Below are positions 16,027 to 24,401 of a DNA stretch of 64,000 nt, piece by piece. The DNA lies in contig NZ_CP062698.1 in NCBI RefSeq assembly GCF_018389385.1, forward strand, positions 62,001 through 126,000, read 5' to 3'. The notes under the pieces are model-generated. The model had not been told where the DNA came from, did not search any database, and saw only the letters and a program-made list of their open reading frames with translations. The position numbers and the translations under genes were made by a program. This stretch comes from Anthocerotibacter panamensis C109 (lineage in GTDB: Bacteria > Cyanobacteriota > Cyanobacteriia > Gloeobacterales > Anthocerotibacteraceae). How positions within the stretch are numbered: position 1 is the first letter of the stretch; every line of letters starts with the position of its first letter.

Positions 16027-17660
16027 ATACCGCTGAATTATTCGTCCGCTGTCTAGAGAACGAAGGGGTTGAATATATCTTTGGCCTACCGGGCGAAGAA
16101 AATCTACAGTTTTTAGAAGCACTTCAATCTTCATCGATCCGCTTTATCACCACCCGCCATGAGCAGGGGGCGGCTTTTATGGCGGATGTCTACGGACGAT
16201 TGACCGGGCGAGCGGGCGTTTGCCTCTCGACGCTAGGCCCTGGAGCCACCAACCTGATGACCGGGGTAGCTGACGCCAACCTCGACCGCGCTCCTTTGGT
16301 CGCCATAACCGGTCAGGTGGGCACCGATAGGATGCATATCGAATCGCACCAATATCTGGATCTAGTCGCCATGTTCGCCCCGGTGACGAAGTGGAACGCG
16401 CAGATCGTGCGCCCAAGCAACACCCCCGAAATCGTCCGCAAGGCCTTCAAAATCGCCCAAGGCGAGAAACCCGGAGCCGTCCACATCGACCTACCCGAGA
16501 ATATCGCCGCCATGGATGTTGTCGGCACCCCCCTGGCGACCGGAAATGGCTGCCGTATCTTTGCCGCTTACGCCAGTCTGGATGAGGCTGCCCAACTCAT
16601 CAGTGAAGCCGAGAATCCCCTGATCCTCGTCGGGAATGGAGCCATCCGCGCTCAGGCGAGCAAAGCCCTGACCGAATTTGCGACCCGCCTCAATATCCCG
16701 GTCGCCAATACGTTTATGGGCAAGGGCGTCATTCCCTATCAGCATCCGTTGGCGCTGTGGGCCGTGGGTTTGCAGCAGCGCGACTACATCAGTTGTGGTT
16801 TTGACCGGGCGGATCTGGTCATTGCCATCGGCTACGACCTCGTCGAGTACTCCCCCAAGAAGTGGAACCCGAACGGCACCACCCCGATCATCCATGTCAG
16901 CCCCGACCGCGCCGAAGTGGACAGCAGCTATATCCCCAAAGTGGAAGTGGTGGGCGACATCTCTGATTCCCTAGAGGAGATCCTCAAACGGGCCGACCGC
17001 ACCGGCAAGGCTGAGCCTTTTGCCCTACGCCTGCGAGACGATATTCAGGCTGACTTCCTGCGCTACGCCAACGACATCGGCTTCCCGGTCAAGCCTCAGA
17101 AGATCATCTACGACCTGCGGCAGGTGATGGATTCGGAGGACATTGTCATCTCCGACGTGGGGGCGCACAAGATGTGGATAGCCCGCCACTACCACTGCGA
17201 CCGGCCCAACACCTGTCTTATCTCTAACGGCTTTGCCGCCATGGGCATCGCGATCCCCGGAGCACTAGCCGCCAAACTGGTCCACCCCAAGCGCAAGGTC
17301 GTGGCGGTGACCGGAGACGGGGGCTTCATGATGAATGTGCAGGAACTGGAAACCGCTGTGCGGGTGGGCACGCCTTTTGTCACCTTGGTCTTTAACGACG
17401 GAGGCTATGGGCTGATTGAGTGGAAGCAGCAGATCCACTTCGGGCGGACCGCCTTCAATCAATTCGGCAACCCCGACTTCGTAAGACTAGCCGAGAGCAT
17501 GGGTCTCAAAGGCTACCGTATCAAGCGCGCCGAAGACCTCATCCCCACGCTCAAAACCGCCTTAGAGCAAGCTGTCCCCGCAGTCATCGACTGCCCTGTA
17601 GACTACCGCGAGAACATGCGCTTCACCCAAAAAGTCGAAGAGCTGAACTGTCTGCTCTAG
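16023..17660 (+). CDS. 2-oxoglutarate decarboxylase, acetolactate-synthase-like ThDP enzyme
   Basis: This 545-residue thiamine-diphosphate enzyme has the acetolactate synthase fold. Evidence is the N-terminal catalytic glutamate motif TRHEQGAAFMADVYGR, the central FAD/nucleotide-like domain, and the ThDP motif VTGDGGFMMNVQELETAV...VFNDGGYGLIEW. By similarity and operon context it corresponds to SynPCC7002_A2770, which converts 2-oxoglutarate to succinic semialdehyde rather than making acetolactate. ATG 16023 overlaps the SSADH stop by four bases, so the pair is translationally coupled. Automated annotation would probably call it acetolactate synthase. A true IlvB is still possible, but context argues against it. 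Confidence 0.83.
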   Translation: MNTAELFVRCLENEGVEYIFGLPGEENLQFLEALQSSSIRFITTRHEQGAAFMADVYGRLTGRAGVCLSTLGPGATNLMTGVADANLDRAPLVAITGQVGTDRMHIESHQYLDLVAMFAPVTKWNAQIVRPSNTPEIVRKAFKIAQGEKPGAVHIDLPENIAAMDVVGTPLATGNGCRIFAAYASLDEAAQLISEAENPLILVGNGAIRAQASKALTEFATRLNIPVANTFMGKGVIPYQHPLALWAVGLQQRDYISCGFDRADLVIAIGYDLVEYSPKKWNPNGTTPIIHVSPDRAEVDSSYIPKVEVVGDISDSLEEILKRADRTGKAEPFALRLRDDIQADFLRYANDIGFPVKPQKIIYDLRQVMDSEDIVISDVGAHKMWIARHYHCDRPNTCLISNGFAAMGIAIPGALAAKLVHPKRKVVAVTGDGGFMMNVQELETAVRVGTPFVTLVFNDGGYGLIEWKQQIHFGRTAFNQFGNPDFVRLAESMGLKGYRIKRAEDLIPTLKTALEQAVPAVIDCPVDYRENMRFTQKVEELNCLL

Positions 17661-18176
17661 TCATCCCCCATGGCCCTTCTCATAGAGATGCAGCCCCAAC
17701 CCAAACCGCGCTGCTGCCCTACGAAACGCCTGACTCTCTGCGTTCGAACTCGGGTCGCCAAAAGCAATTTCGCGGGGCTTACCCTGCCGGTCTGTACCCT
17801 TGAGTAACTCCGTCCCCGTAGCCATGCGGGTCACGCTGCAATCACTGGCATGGATCGTCAGCGCATAAACCACATAGATACGGTCATTGCTAAAGCGGAT
17901 CTCGGAGATCTTCCCTTCCCAACCGGGAGCGTAGTGGTCTAGCAGGTGGTTGATCGTGTGCCAGGGGATATAGGGGATCGTCGCCCCGTCCTGTTGCCGG
18001 GTGCGGATCAATCGGGGCGGGACCGGGCGGGACAAATCCGCCATAATCTCGGCAAACGCCCGCACCCGAACCGGACCTGGGGGAAATTCCTCCGCCCAAG
18101 GGGACAGGGCGTGGATATTTGCAGGTAGACGCTGCGGCGGCAAGGATTTAGAAGGGGTGCGGTTCAGGATATTCAT
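17661..18176 (-). CDS. Rad52/Rad22-like DNA-annealing protein
   Basis: This 171-residue protein resembles the single-strand-annealing Rad52 family found in bacteria and phages. Supporting features are IPYIPWHTINHLLDHYAPGWEGKISEI, the following beta-strands (DRIYVVYALTIHA), and the C-terminal AFGDPSSNAESQAFRRAAARFGLGLHLY, which matches the family's conserved helix before a final GLG-x-LY. No nuclease or helicase domain is fused. Such proteins anneal complementary strands and load on single-stranded DNA. The gene is convergent with the decarboxylase gene, their ends touching. It is not flanked by phage genes, so a chromosomal repair role is likely. Confidence 0.68.
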   Translation of the reverse strand: MNILNRTPSKSLPPQRLPANIHALSPWAEEFPPGPVRVRAFAEIMADLSRPVPPRLIRTRQQDGATIPYIPWHTINHLLDHYAPGWEGKISEIRFSNDRIYVVYALTIHASDCSVTRMATGTELLKGTDRQGKPREIAFGDPSSNAESQAFRRAAARFGLGLHLYEKGHGG

Positions 18177-18397
18177 GGTGCGTACCGTGTCTATACGTTA
18201 TAACCCGTCGTCCCCAGTAAGGCAGGAGCCGACGGACGGGTAATTATACTCATTTGTTAAAAATTCCTACAACCCTATGCCAGAGCGTTCTACAGCCCTC
18301 AAGCCTCTCAGAAACGGCCCTGTGTCCCCTTGATCCCTCTGGGGATCAGGGCTAAGGTATGAAGTATCTTAAAAAACACTTAAGTTAAGGAGGCTCC

Positions 18398-19684
18398 GTG
18401 TCTGAAAATAACGCGCCCCTGGAAGACTTAACGCTCCGCCAACTCCGGCTGGTGGCCCAGCGGTACCGGGTTTCCCGTTACAGCCGCATGACCAAGCAGG
18501 AACTGCTGGAGAATATCCTGGTGGCCCAAGCCCAACTGTTCGCTAAGAGCGAGCGCCTCTTCCCCTTGGGCTCCCAAGAAGAAGTGGAGAAGGCCAAGTT
18601 CCAGACTGGCACTACAGCCCTAGCAGAACTGTCTGATGTGGATGGCGACCTCGGCGAACTGCCTGGAGGCTATGGAGAAAGCCGGATCGTCCTGCTCCCT
18701 CGCGACCCTCAATGGGCCTACGCCTATTGGGACATCCCCAACAGCCACAAAGAAGAACTGCGCCGCGCTGGGGGCCAACAGTTGCTTCTGCGCCTCTACG
18801 ACGTGACCAACGTCTACTTCAATGGCTACAACGCCCATACCATGATTGAGTTTCCCTGCGACGAACTGGCGCGGGAGTGGTATGTGCCCATGCCAGTCAG
18901 TGACCGCGACTTCCTCCTCGAAATCGGTTATAAGACCGCTAGCGGGAACTGGCTCATCCTCGCTCGCTCTGCCCCTGTGCGTGTTCCACCCATGTATCCT
19001 TCCGACTGGGTGGATGATCTGTTCGTCTCCATTCCTTTTTCTCTGAGCCTCCAAGGCAAGTCTTTTGCGCCCTATGTCCCGCCGGTCGCGAGTATAAGTG
19101 CTGCTCCCGGAGTGATTCCTGCCGCTGCTGCTACGGCCAAGCCTGGAGCAGATCCGACGGCTGGACCTATACTCCACGACGCAGTCTACAACTATGTGGC
19201 GGGCTTCGAGGCGCAGGCGGGCTCTGTCCCCGGAGTCGGGGTCCACGGCTGGGAGTCGGGTATCGGGGTGTCAGGCGCGGGTCTGTTGGCTGAGGTCAAG
19301 CAGGTGCCCCTGCCCTCTGTTTCTCTGTTTAGCGGCCTTTTCTCGGCGGAGTTCTACTCGGCTCAGTACTACTCAGCCCAATATGGCTCCGAGCAGTACG
19401 GCGAACGCAAGCGGGGCTTTTGGCTGGTGGCTGACGCAGAAGTAATTTTTTACGGAGCAACTGAGCCTGACGCCACAGTGACGGTGGCCGGGGAGCCCGT
19501 CCAGCTCAACCCGGACGGCACCTTCCGTTTCCACTACCACTTTCCCGATGGCCTGCGCGAAGCACCCATCGTGGCTGTGGCTGCCGATGGCGAACAGACC
19601 CGCTCGATCACGATGCGCTTCTTGCGCCAGACCCCAGAGCGCAACACCAATCCCAAAGAAGCAATCGTCCTCCAGCCCTACTAG
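18398..19684 (+). CDS. DUF4912 protein with N-terminal SAP/Rho_N-like motif
   Basis: The 428-residue protein starts at GTG 18398 after a strong AAGGAGG site. Residues about 9-45 (LEDLTLRQLRLVAQRYRVSRYSRMTKQELLENIL) look like a SAP or Rho N-terminal helix-extended-helix motif that can bind nucleic acid. A DUF4912 domain follows (RIVLLPRDPQWAYAYWDIPNSHK, about 92-200). The middle is low complexity and contains the tyrosine repeat FYSAQYYSAQYGSEQYGE (about 316-334). The C-terminus holds a small beta domain. Function is unknown. A GATCCC/GGGATC hairpin at 18329-18350 precedes the gene, and a terminator follows it. Confidence 0.8.
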   Translation: MSENNAPLEDLTLRQLRLVAQRYRVSRYSRMTKQELLENILVAQAQLFAKSERLFPLGSQEEVEKAKFQTGTTALAELSDVDGDLGELPGGYGESRIVLLPRDPQWAYAYWDIPNSHKEELRRAGGQQLLLRLYDVTNVYFNGYNAHTMIEFPCDELAREWYVPMPVSDRDFLLEIGYKTASGNWLILARSAPVRVPPMYPSDWVDDLFVSIPFSLSLQGKSFAPYVPPVASISAAPGVIPAAAATAKPGADPTAGPILHDAVYNYVAGFEAQAGSVPGVGVHGWESGIGVSGAGLLAEVKQVPLPSVSLFSGLFSAEFYSAQYYSAQYGSEQYGERKRGFWLVADAEVIFYGATEPDATVTVAGEPVQLNPDGTFRFHYHFPDGLREAPIVAVAADGEQTRSITMRFLRQTPERNTNPKEAIVLQPY

Positions 19685-19708
19685 AGCGGCCCATCGGCGA
19701 ATTGCTGC

Positions 19709-19740
19709 AACGCCCCACACGGGGCGTTTTGCGTTCCTTT
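19709..19740 (+). terminator. Intrinsic terminator after the DUF4912 gene
   Basis: AACGCCCC and GGGGCGTT form an 8-bp stem around ACAC, followed by TTGCGTTCCTTT. The stem is strong; the U-tract is interrupted, so efficiency is uncertain. It separates the DUF4912 gene from the downstream tocopherol-cyclase-like gene. Confidence 0.65.
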
Positions 19741-19751
19741 ATAGTTGAGGG

Positions 19752-20852
19752 ATGCATAACAACGCTATGACTGCGATTGCCTTGCCCCATCGTGGCTATC
19801 ACGGCCCACGAGGGACGCAACGTTTTTTTGAAGGTTGGTACTATCGGCTGTCTCTGCCTGAGATTGGGGAGTCCTTCGCGACGATCTACAGCATTGAAGA
19901 CCCCCACGGCGGCTCCCCTTTTAGCCAGGGAGCGGTGCAGGTCTTGGGCCGTTTGGGACTGTTGGTGGAGACTTTCCCCCAAGTGGCTGACTTCTGGGGC
20001 GACCAGGAACGCCTCGCCTTCGGTCATACCCGCTCGAGCGCAGCACCCATCCGGGAGGCCCTCGACCCTTCCGATTTTTGGGTGCGCATCCACACCGGCT
20101 ATCAGGCCACCGACCGCCTCAATCAAGGCCGGATCATCACGCCAGAGGGAAAGAGCGTGGTCTGGGAATACACCATTGAGCCGGTCATCGGCTGGGGGCG
20201 CAATCAGGCCACGATGGGTCATTTATCCTATCTGCCGGTCTACGAAGTGGGCTGGCAGGTCTCCTTAGCCCACGGTTGGGCAGCGGGCTATCTCCAGTGG
20301 GAGGAGGTGACCTATAGCTTCACCCGCGCCCCCGTCTATATCGAGAAGAACTGGAGTTTGGGTTTTCCTGAAATCTGGTTCTGGCTCCAATGCAACAGTT
20401 TCACCATCCACCAGGGTGCCCCTGATGTAAATCTGACTGTGACCAGTGGCGGCGGTGTGCGCCGGACGCTGATCTGGGAGGATGAGCAGGCTATGGTCGG
20501 GCTCCATTACCAAGGGCGCTTTTACGATTTTCGGGCCGAGACGGGAACAGTGCGCTGGTCAGCGCGGGTGGACCGCACTGGAGCCGGACTCTGGCAGGTC
20601 TGGGGCTATGCAGACGGCTATGAAATCGAAATCGAAGCCCGTTCGGTGCAGATCCATTCCCTGCTTGGCCCCTCCGAAAACGAGACCTTGCACCCGATTA
20701 GCCTGCAAAGTCTGACTGGAGACCTCACACTGCGCCTCTATCGGGGCCGCTATCCGGGAAACAGGCTGATCCTGGAGGCGCGCTCCGGGCTCGCAGCAGT
20801 AGAGGCGGGTGGCGATGGCTGGACAGGTTCCTGGGAGGGCACCTGCGGCTGA
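19752..20852 (+). CDS. Tocopherol cyclase-like protein (VTE1 family)
   Basis: The 366-residue protein matches the tocopherol cyclase family, which closes the chromanol ring in vitamin E synthesis. It begins HRGYHGPRGTQRFFEGWYYRLSLP and contains IYSIEDPHGG and YIEKNWSLGFPEIWFWLQCNSF, the family's signature. No transit or signal peptide is visible. The start is ATG 19752 or ATG 19767. No other tocopherol gene is nearby. The 3' end overlaps the convergent gene at 20750-21406 by 103 bp. A lipocalin-like protein of the same fold but other substrate cannot be excluded. Confidence 0.82.
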   Translation: MHNNAMTAIALPHRGYHGPRGTQRFFEGWYYRLSLPEIGESFATIYSIEDPHGGSPFSQGAVQVLGRLGLLVETFPQVADFWGDQERLAFGHTRSSAAPIREALDPSDFWVRIHTGYQATDRLNQGRIITPEGKSVVWEYTIEPVIGWGRNQATMGHLSYLPVYEVGWQVSLAHGWAAGYLQWEEVTYSFTRAPVYIEKNWSLGFPEIWFWLQCNSFTIHQGAPDVNLTVTSGGGVRRTLIWEDEQAMVGLHYQGRFYDFRAETGTVRWSARVDRTGAGLWQVWGYADGYEIEIEARSVQIHSLLGPSENETLHPISLQSLTGDLTLRLYRGRYPGNRLILEARSGLAAVEAGGDGWTGSWEGTCG

Positions 20853-21406
20853 CGCAATTGCCTGTAGGCTTCCTCGAGCTGCCCACAGCGTTCCTGAAAA
20901 GCCTGGAGCAGCGCTACTGCGGTCTGGGCACGTTCGGCGGCGGGGAGGTTGTTGACCTTGACCAGACAGACATGCAGTTCGATCACGACTTTAGCGTAGT
21001 TGTCCCCCAAGGCAAGCAAATGCGTTGCTTCCTCCTGTAGCCTGATGCCCTCTTGCACCCAATGCCGCTGCTCTTGCTGCAACGGATGCAGTTGGGGCGC
21101 TATGGTCTGGCTCCACTGCTGGGCTTGCTCCTGGGTTTCGGTGATATCCGCCATCTCCAGCAGACAGGCGACCTGATCTGCCAAGACCTTGGCCCGCTGG
21201 AAACAGTCCTCCCCAAGCTGGTACCGGAGTCCTCCTTCTTGGGCGAGCAAGGAGGTCCGGTGCACACACTCCTTTTTTAGGTCTTGAAATGGAAGCGTAT
21301 AGTCGCAACTCAGCTCAGGGCACGAAGCTAAGGACGTAGGCTGGCGTTTTTGGAACCAAGCCTGCCAAAAGGATACGAGGCTGCGCGGGCGCGGGTCTTC
21401 AGACAT
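20750..21406 (-). CDS. Hypothetical coiled-coil protein
   Basis: I do not recognise this 218-residue protein. It is predominantly helical and rich in Gln, Glu and Leu, with heptad-like stretches (about residues 55-185) suggesting a coiled coil, and ends in a proline/serine-rich tail. No signal peptide or membrane helix is visible. The last 34 codons overlap the 3' end of the convergent tocopherol-cyclase-like gene by 103 bp; the tail is low complexity there, which is compatible with a late extension of this reading frame. It probably has its own promoter in the 21407-21662 gap. Confidence 0.6.
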   Translation of the reverse strand: MSEDPRPRSLVSFWQAWFQKRQPTSLASCPELSCDYTLPFQDLKKECVHRTSLLAQEGGLRYQLGEDCFQRAKVLADQVACLLEMADITETQEQAQQWSQTIAPQLHPLQQEQRHWVQEGIRLQEEATHLLALGDNYAKVVIELHVCLVKVNNLPAAERAQTAVALLQAFQERCGQLEEAYRQLRQPQVPSQEPVQPSPPASTAASPERASRISLFPG

Positions 21407-21621
21407 CAGGGTTACTACGCAAAGTCTGGGACAAAGAAGTTCCGTGAATGTACGGACTTAGGCTAAGTATACCTGCATACCTGGAAAGCACTCAGAATAT
21501 GCAAAAGACCGTAAAAATAGACATCCCAACCGTAAAAACCCAGTATCCTGGACCGACTCGTAAGTTATGATTTGTAAAATCTGGACTTCTGGGGGTTTTC
21601 TCCTCTTGAAGAAGGCCGTAT

Positions 21622-21639
21622 TTCACACTAAGGTGTGAA
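21622..21639. promoter_or_regulatory. Perfect inverted repeat upstream of a small membrane-protein gene
   Basis: TTCACAC and GTGTGAA flank TAAG, giving a perfect 7-bp dyad 24 bp before the GTG at 21663. It could be an operator or the 5' hairpin of the mRNA. The surrounding 21407-21662 gap also contains two copies of CCGTAAAAA (21509-21540). Confidence 0.3.
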
Positions 21640-21662
21640 CACTATTTCCAAGGGCTGGTTCT

Positions 21663-21857
21663 GTGACCGTTTGGATCGTGTGTTTAGTTGTGGGAATTAC
21701 CGCCGGAACATTCGCGTATGGCTATCTATGTCCCGCATTGCTGTTGCGGGGGCGCAAGACCGTTGCTCGGCCTCTGACCCGCAGTGAGATGATTGAACGC
21801 TTGGAGTGGCAGTTCCACAACAGCCCCTCCAGTGGTCCGCCCGACCGCAGCCGCTAG
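21663..21857 (+). CDS. Small single-pass membrane protein
   Basis: The 64-residue protein starts at GTG and has one membrane helix (VWIVCLVVGITAGTFAYGYLCPALLL) followed by a basic linker and a short soluble tail (RSEMIERLEWQFHNS). The topology is like that of many small thylakoid or plasma membrane accessory proteins, but no family is recognised. It overlaps the 3' end of the convergent DUF2808 gene by 4 bp. A perfect inverted repeat lies just upstream. Confidence 0.6.
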   Translation: MTVWIVCLVVGITAGTFAYGYLCPALLLRGRKTVARPLTRSEMIERLEWQFHNSPSSGPPDRSR

Positions 21858-22357
21858 TTTAGAGAAATAAACCAGTCGCCGACGAAGCGATAGATAGCGT
21901 TGGGCTCCGTACCCAAGACCCGTGCTCGCAGACGGTGAATCCCTGGAGCCCGCGGGTTGGTGACGTTGCGCAGTCGTAGGGTGAGCGCGGTTTCTGAGGG
22001 AATGGGGTCCTTCGCGGCAATAGTCAGCGAGAGAGACTCGGGGTCTAGTTGGGCATAAGCGACAGGAATGAGTGCATCGCCATCGGTGTTGCGCAGCTCA
22101 ATACTGTTGGGGTCAAAGCTCTTGGCATAGCGCTCAGGGAATAGAACTTGTACCTGACGAATAGCGACTTTTTGGGGCTTGATCTGGAGGTCATAGCTCG
22201 TCAACTGTGCCCCGGCGCGGTCCTTGGAGAGGCGATAATTTAACACCTGCGATGGGTCTTTGGCCCCAAAGAGCACAAACCCGGATTGAGCGGCTATGGG
22301 ACCGGTAAGGCCCAAGGCACCCAACAGCAGCAGGGTAGAGATCAGACGCGCATTCAT
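21854..22357 (-). CDS. DUF2808 family secreted protein
   Basis: This 167-residue protein has a signal peptide (MNARLISTLLLLGALGLTGPIAAQ) and a mature domain that fits the cyanobacterial DUF2808 family. It keeps YDLQIKPQKVAIRQVQVLFPERYAKSFDPNSIELR and SETALTLRLRNVTNPRAPGIHRLRARVLG, with a conserved beta-sandwich-like pattern and a C-terminal FVGDWFISLN. The frame is open to 22369 but Met at 22357 begins the signal peptide. The location should be periplasmic or outer-membrane associated; function is unknown. The next gene upstream on the same strand is another secreted protein. Confidence 0.8.
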   Translation of the reverse strand: MNARLISTLLLLGALGLTGPIAAQSGFVLFGAKDPSQVLNYRLSKDRAGAQLTSYDLQIKPQKVAIRQVQVLFPERYAKSFDPNSIELRNTDGDALIPVAYAQLDPESLSLTIAAKDPIPSETALTLRLRNVTNPRAPGIHRLRARVLGTEPNAIYRFVGDWFISLN

Positions 22358-22409
22358 GGCATACCTCAAGGACTGTTTTTATTGTGACAGAAATTGCCCC
22401 AGTACACGC

Positions 22410-23012
22410 TTAGTGGCGCGTTGGGGTGTAGGGATTGCCCAACTGGATAGTCCGAAAGGGTGTGAGGAATTTATGGAGATCGCCTTCGAACAAGACTTCA
22501 CCCAACGTAGCCTGAAGGACCCGTTGGCCTCCTTCACTGGGCTCTGCTTGGTACTGGATCGTCACCATCTCGTCCGGGAACCAAGCTCGGCTCCACTGAG
22601 TCAGGGTGAGCGGGTCGAGTGTCCGCGTCGTGGGGAGGATGAAGACGCCCACTAGCCGCTGGTTACGGAAATAGACCTGGACCTGAGCATCTTGGGTAAA
22701 TACGAGCTGGCCTTCAGGGGTATACAGTCCACCGCCCCCCAAGGTGAAGCCCCAACCTTCGATGGTCTTGAGCATCCGGCGCGGCAGACTGGGTTGCCAT
22801 TGGTTCTGGCTGGCATAGCGGGCGAAGTCAGAAGTCTGCATCCCCCAGTAGAGATGGTCGGACTCCAGAAGCGGGCGGGTATGGGTTTGCAGCGTAAAGG
22901 GCATGTGCTCGGTCCCTTCTTTGTACATAGCTGCTCCAAGCGCCGCTTCGCCGGACAGGGAGAAGATCAGGGTCAGCCATAGGTTCCAGCGCCAGAGGGA
23001 GACATTAACCAT
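22410..23012 (-). CDS. Hypothetical secreted protein
   Basis: I do not recognise a family. The 200-residue protein has a hydrophobic N-terminus with a likely signal peptide (VSLWRWNLWLTLIFSLSGEAALGA). The mature part is mostly beta-like with many aromatic residues (WGMQTSDFARYASQNQWQPSLPRRML, WGFTLGGGGLYTPEGQLVF, AWFPDEMVTIQYQAEPS). It lies between the DUF2808 gene and the MlaE permease gene, all on the minus strand, which suggests a role at the envelope. The motif W-F-P-x-EMV-x-x-x-Y is echoed in the hypothetical at 23892-24284, but the rest does not align by eye. Confidence 0.7.
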   Translation of the reverse strand: MVNVSLWRWNLWLTLIFSLSGEAALGAAMYKEGTEHMPFTLQTHTRPLLESDHLYWGMQTSDFARYASQNQWQPSLPRRMLKTIEGWGFTLGGGGLYTPEGQLVFTQDAQVQVYFRNQRLVGVFILPTTRTLDPLTLTQWSRAWFPDEMVTIQYQAEPSEGGQRVLQATLGEVLFEGDLHKFLTPFRTIQLGNPYTPTRH

Positions 23013-23085
23013 AAAGTGATTCTAAGGGAAGCGGATGATAGTTGATCCAGTTTAGTCAAAAACGTCTGAGGCGGGCAGCAAAACC

Positions 23086-23853
23086 CTAGAGGCCATTCTG
23101 GAGCGCAGTTCCCTCACCCTGGAACATCAGGAAGGACAGGAAGAAATTGACCACAAAAATCGCCATTAAAGAGGTGACCACAGCCGTTGTAGCAGAGCGA
23201 CCCACGCCTTTGGCCCCGCCTTCTGTGGTCAAGCCCCAACCAGAGCCAATGACTGCGATCAATAGCCCAAAAGCGGCGGATTTAATCAGGCTGCTCACAA
23301 TATCCCAGGTGTTGAGCAGACGCTGAGCCGAATCGATGTACAGGTCACTGGTGAGCCCATAGACCTGCGTCGTGATAAAAAGACCACCCATGATTCCTGT
23401 CACCTCAGCCAGGAGGGTCAAGACGGGCAGCATGACTGTGCAGGCGATGACCCGAGGGACTACCAAATAGTCTACAGGGTCCGCCTGAAGCACCTGAAGC
23501 GCGTCGATTTGTTCGGTGACACGCATCGTCCCGATCTCGGCAGCAAAGGCCGAGCCGACTCTTCCCGCCAGGATCACTGCGGTCAGGACTGGAGCCAACT
23601 CACGCACTAAAGCAATGGCTAGGACTCCGCCAATAGCCGAGGATGCTCCAAAGGAAATAAATTCTCGGGTCACTTGTACCGAAAAGACCATACTGACAAA
23701 AATGGCCGTAATCACAGCAATACCTACCGACTCAGTGCCCACGATGGCAAACTGTTCAAGCGTATTGCGCACGTTGAGGCGGCGGGTAAAAAGGTGGGTC
23801 AGAACTTGACCCAGCAGCAAAAGTGCTGCATACGCACGGGTGAACCATTCCAT
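23086..23853 (-). CDS. MlaE-family ABC transporter permease
   Basis: This 255-residue integral membrane protein is the permease of an MlaE/TGD1-type lipid transporter that moves phospholipid or galactolipid between envelope membranes. Signature sequences are VGTESVGIAVITAIFVSMVFSVQ, ALVRELAPVLTAVILAGRVGSAFAAEIGTMRVTEQIDAL and GLLIAVIGSGWGLTTEGGAKGVGRSATTAVV. Five or six helices are visible. The ATPase (MlaF) and MCE-domain (MlaD) partners are not in the window, so the complex is encoded in pieces. Two hypothetical genes surround it on the same strand. Confidence 0.92.
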   Translation of the reverse strand: MEWFTRAYAALLLLGQVLTHLFTRRLNVRNTLEQFAIVGTESVGIAVITAIFVSMVFSVQVTREFISFGASSAIGGVLAIALVRELAPVLTAVILAGRVGSAFAAEIGTMRVTEQIDALQVLQADPVDYLVVPRVIACTVMLPVLTLLAEVTGIMGGLFITTQVYGLTSDLYIDSAQRLLNTWDIVSSLIKSAAFGLLIAVIGSGWGLTTEGGAKGVGRSATTAVVTSLMAIFVVNFFLSFLMFQGEGTALQNGL

Positions 23854-23891
23854 GGCGCTATTCTATCGGTTCTCTCACCCCATGCCCAGAT

Positions 23892-24284
23892 TTAACGCCA
23901 GTAGAGTGCATCATTCCACGTTTGGGCCGCTTCATAGACCCCCTGGTTGGTGCGGTCCGCTGTACGGTTGCGGGTGTAGGTGACCTGGACCATCTCCCGC
24001 GGTAGCCAGACCTGATTACCTGGAGATAGTTCGATGCAGAAGCGCTTGCCCTGTTGTATCGTGTCCTGCACCTGAAGGACTGCAAAGGACTGACCAATGA
24101 CGGTGGGTAAAGAGCGCCGGGTGTGGGCAGTGTCGAGCACAGTGACCAAGATGGGGTGCTCGGGCTCGGCTTGGTTGTGATGCTTGTGGGTCAAGATGGG
24201 GGCTCCCCGATAGCGAGTCAGGAGAGGCTCTAGGGACGGAGTCTCGATGGATTTGTCGCGAATGAAGTCGTCGATATCGATCAT
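23892..24284 (-). CDS. Hypothetical soluble protein
   Basis: I do not recognise this protein of about 130 residues. It has no signal peptide. It begins MIDIDDFIRDKSIETPSLEPLLTRYRGAP and contains VWLPREMVQVTYTRNRT near residue 105. The frame is open to GTG 24302, but ATG 24284 is a more normal start. It is rich in Thr, Gln and His in the middle. It lies between pyrFE and the MlaE gene on the same strand, with a promoter-like AT-rich gap (24303-24401) upstream. Confidence 0.62.
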   Translation of the reverse strand: MIDIDDFIRDKSIETPSLEPLLTRYRGAPILTHKHHNQAEPEHPILVTVLDTAHTRRSLPTVIGQSFAVLQVQDTIQQGKRFCIELSPGNQVWLPREMVQVTYTRNRTADRTNQGVYEAAQTWNDALYWR

Positions 24285-24401
24285 GGAAGACCCGTAGATC
24301 ACTTAAGTGGATTTACTGTATCTTGGTGTAAACGCTTACGAACGGGATTTCATACAATCTTCATAGAAGTATTTCTACTTAGGAAGTAACAAAGATTACA
24401 G

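Noticed and set aside
22410-24284. The hypothetical genes at 22410 and 23892 as paralogues
   Set aside because: They share only a short W-x-P-x-EMV-x-x-x-Y motif; the rest does not align by eye.
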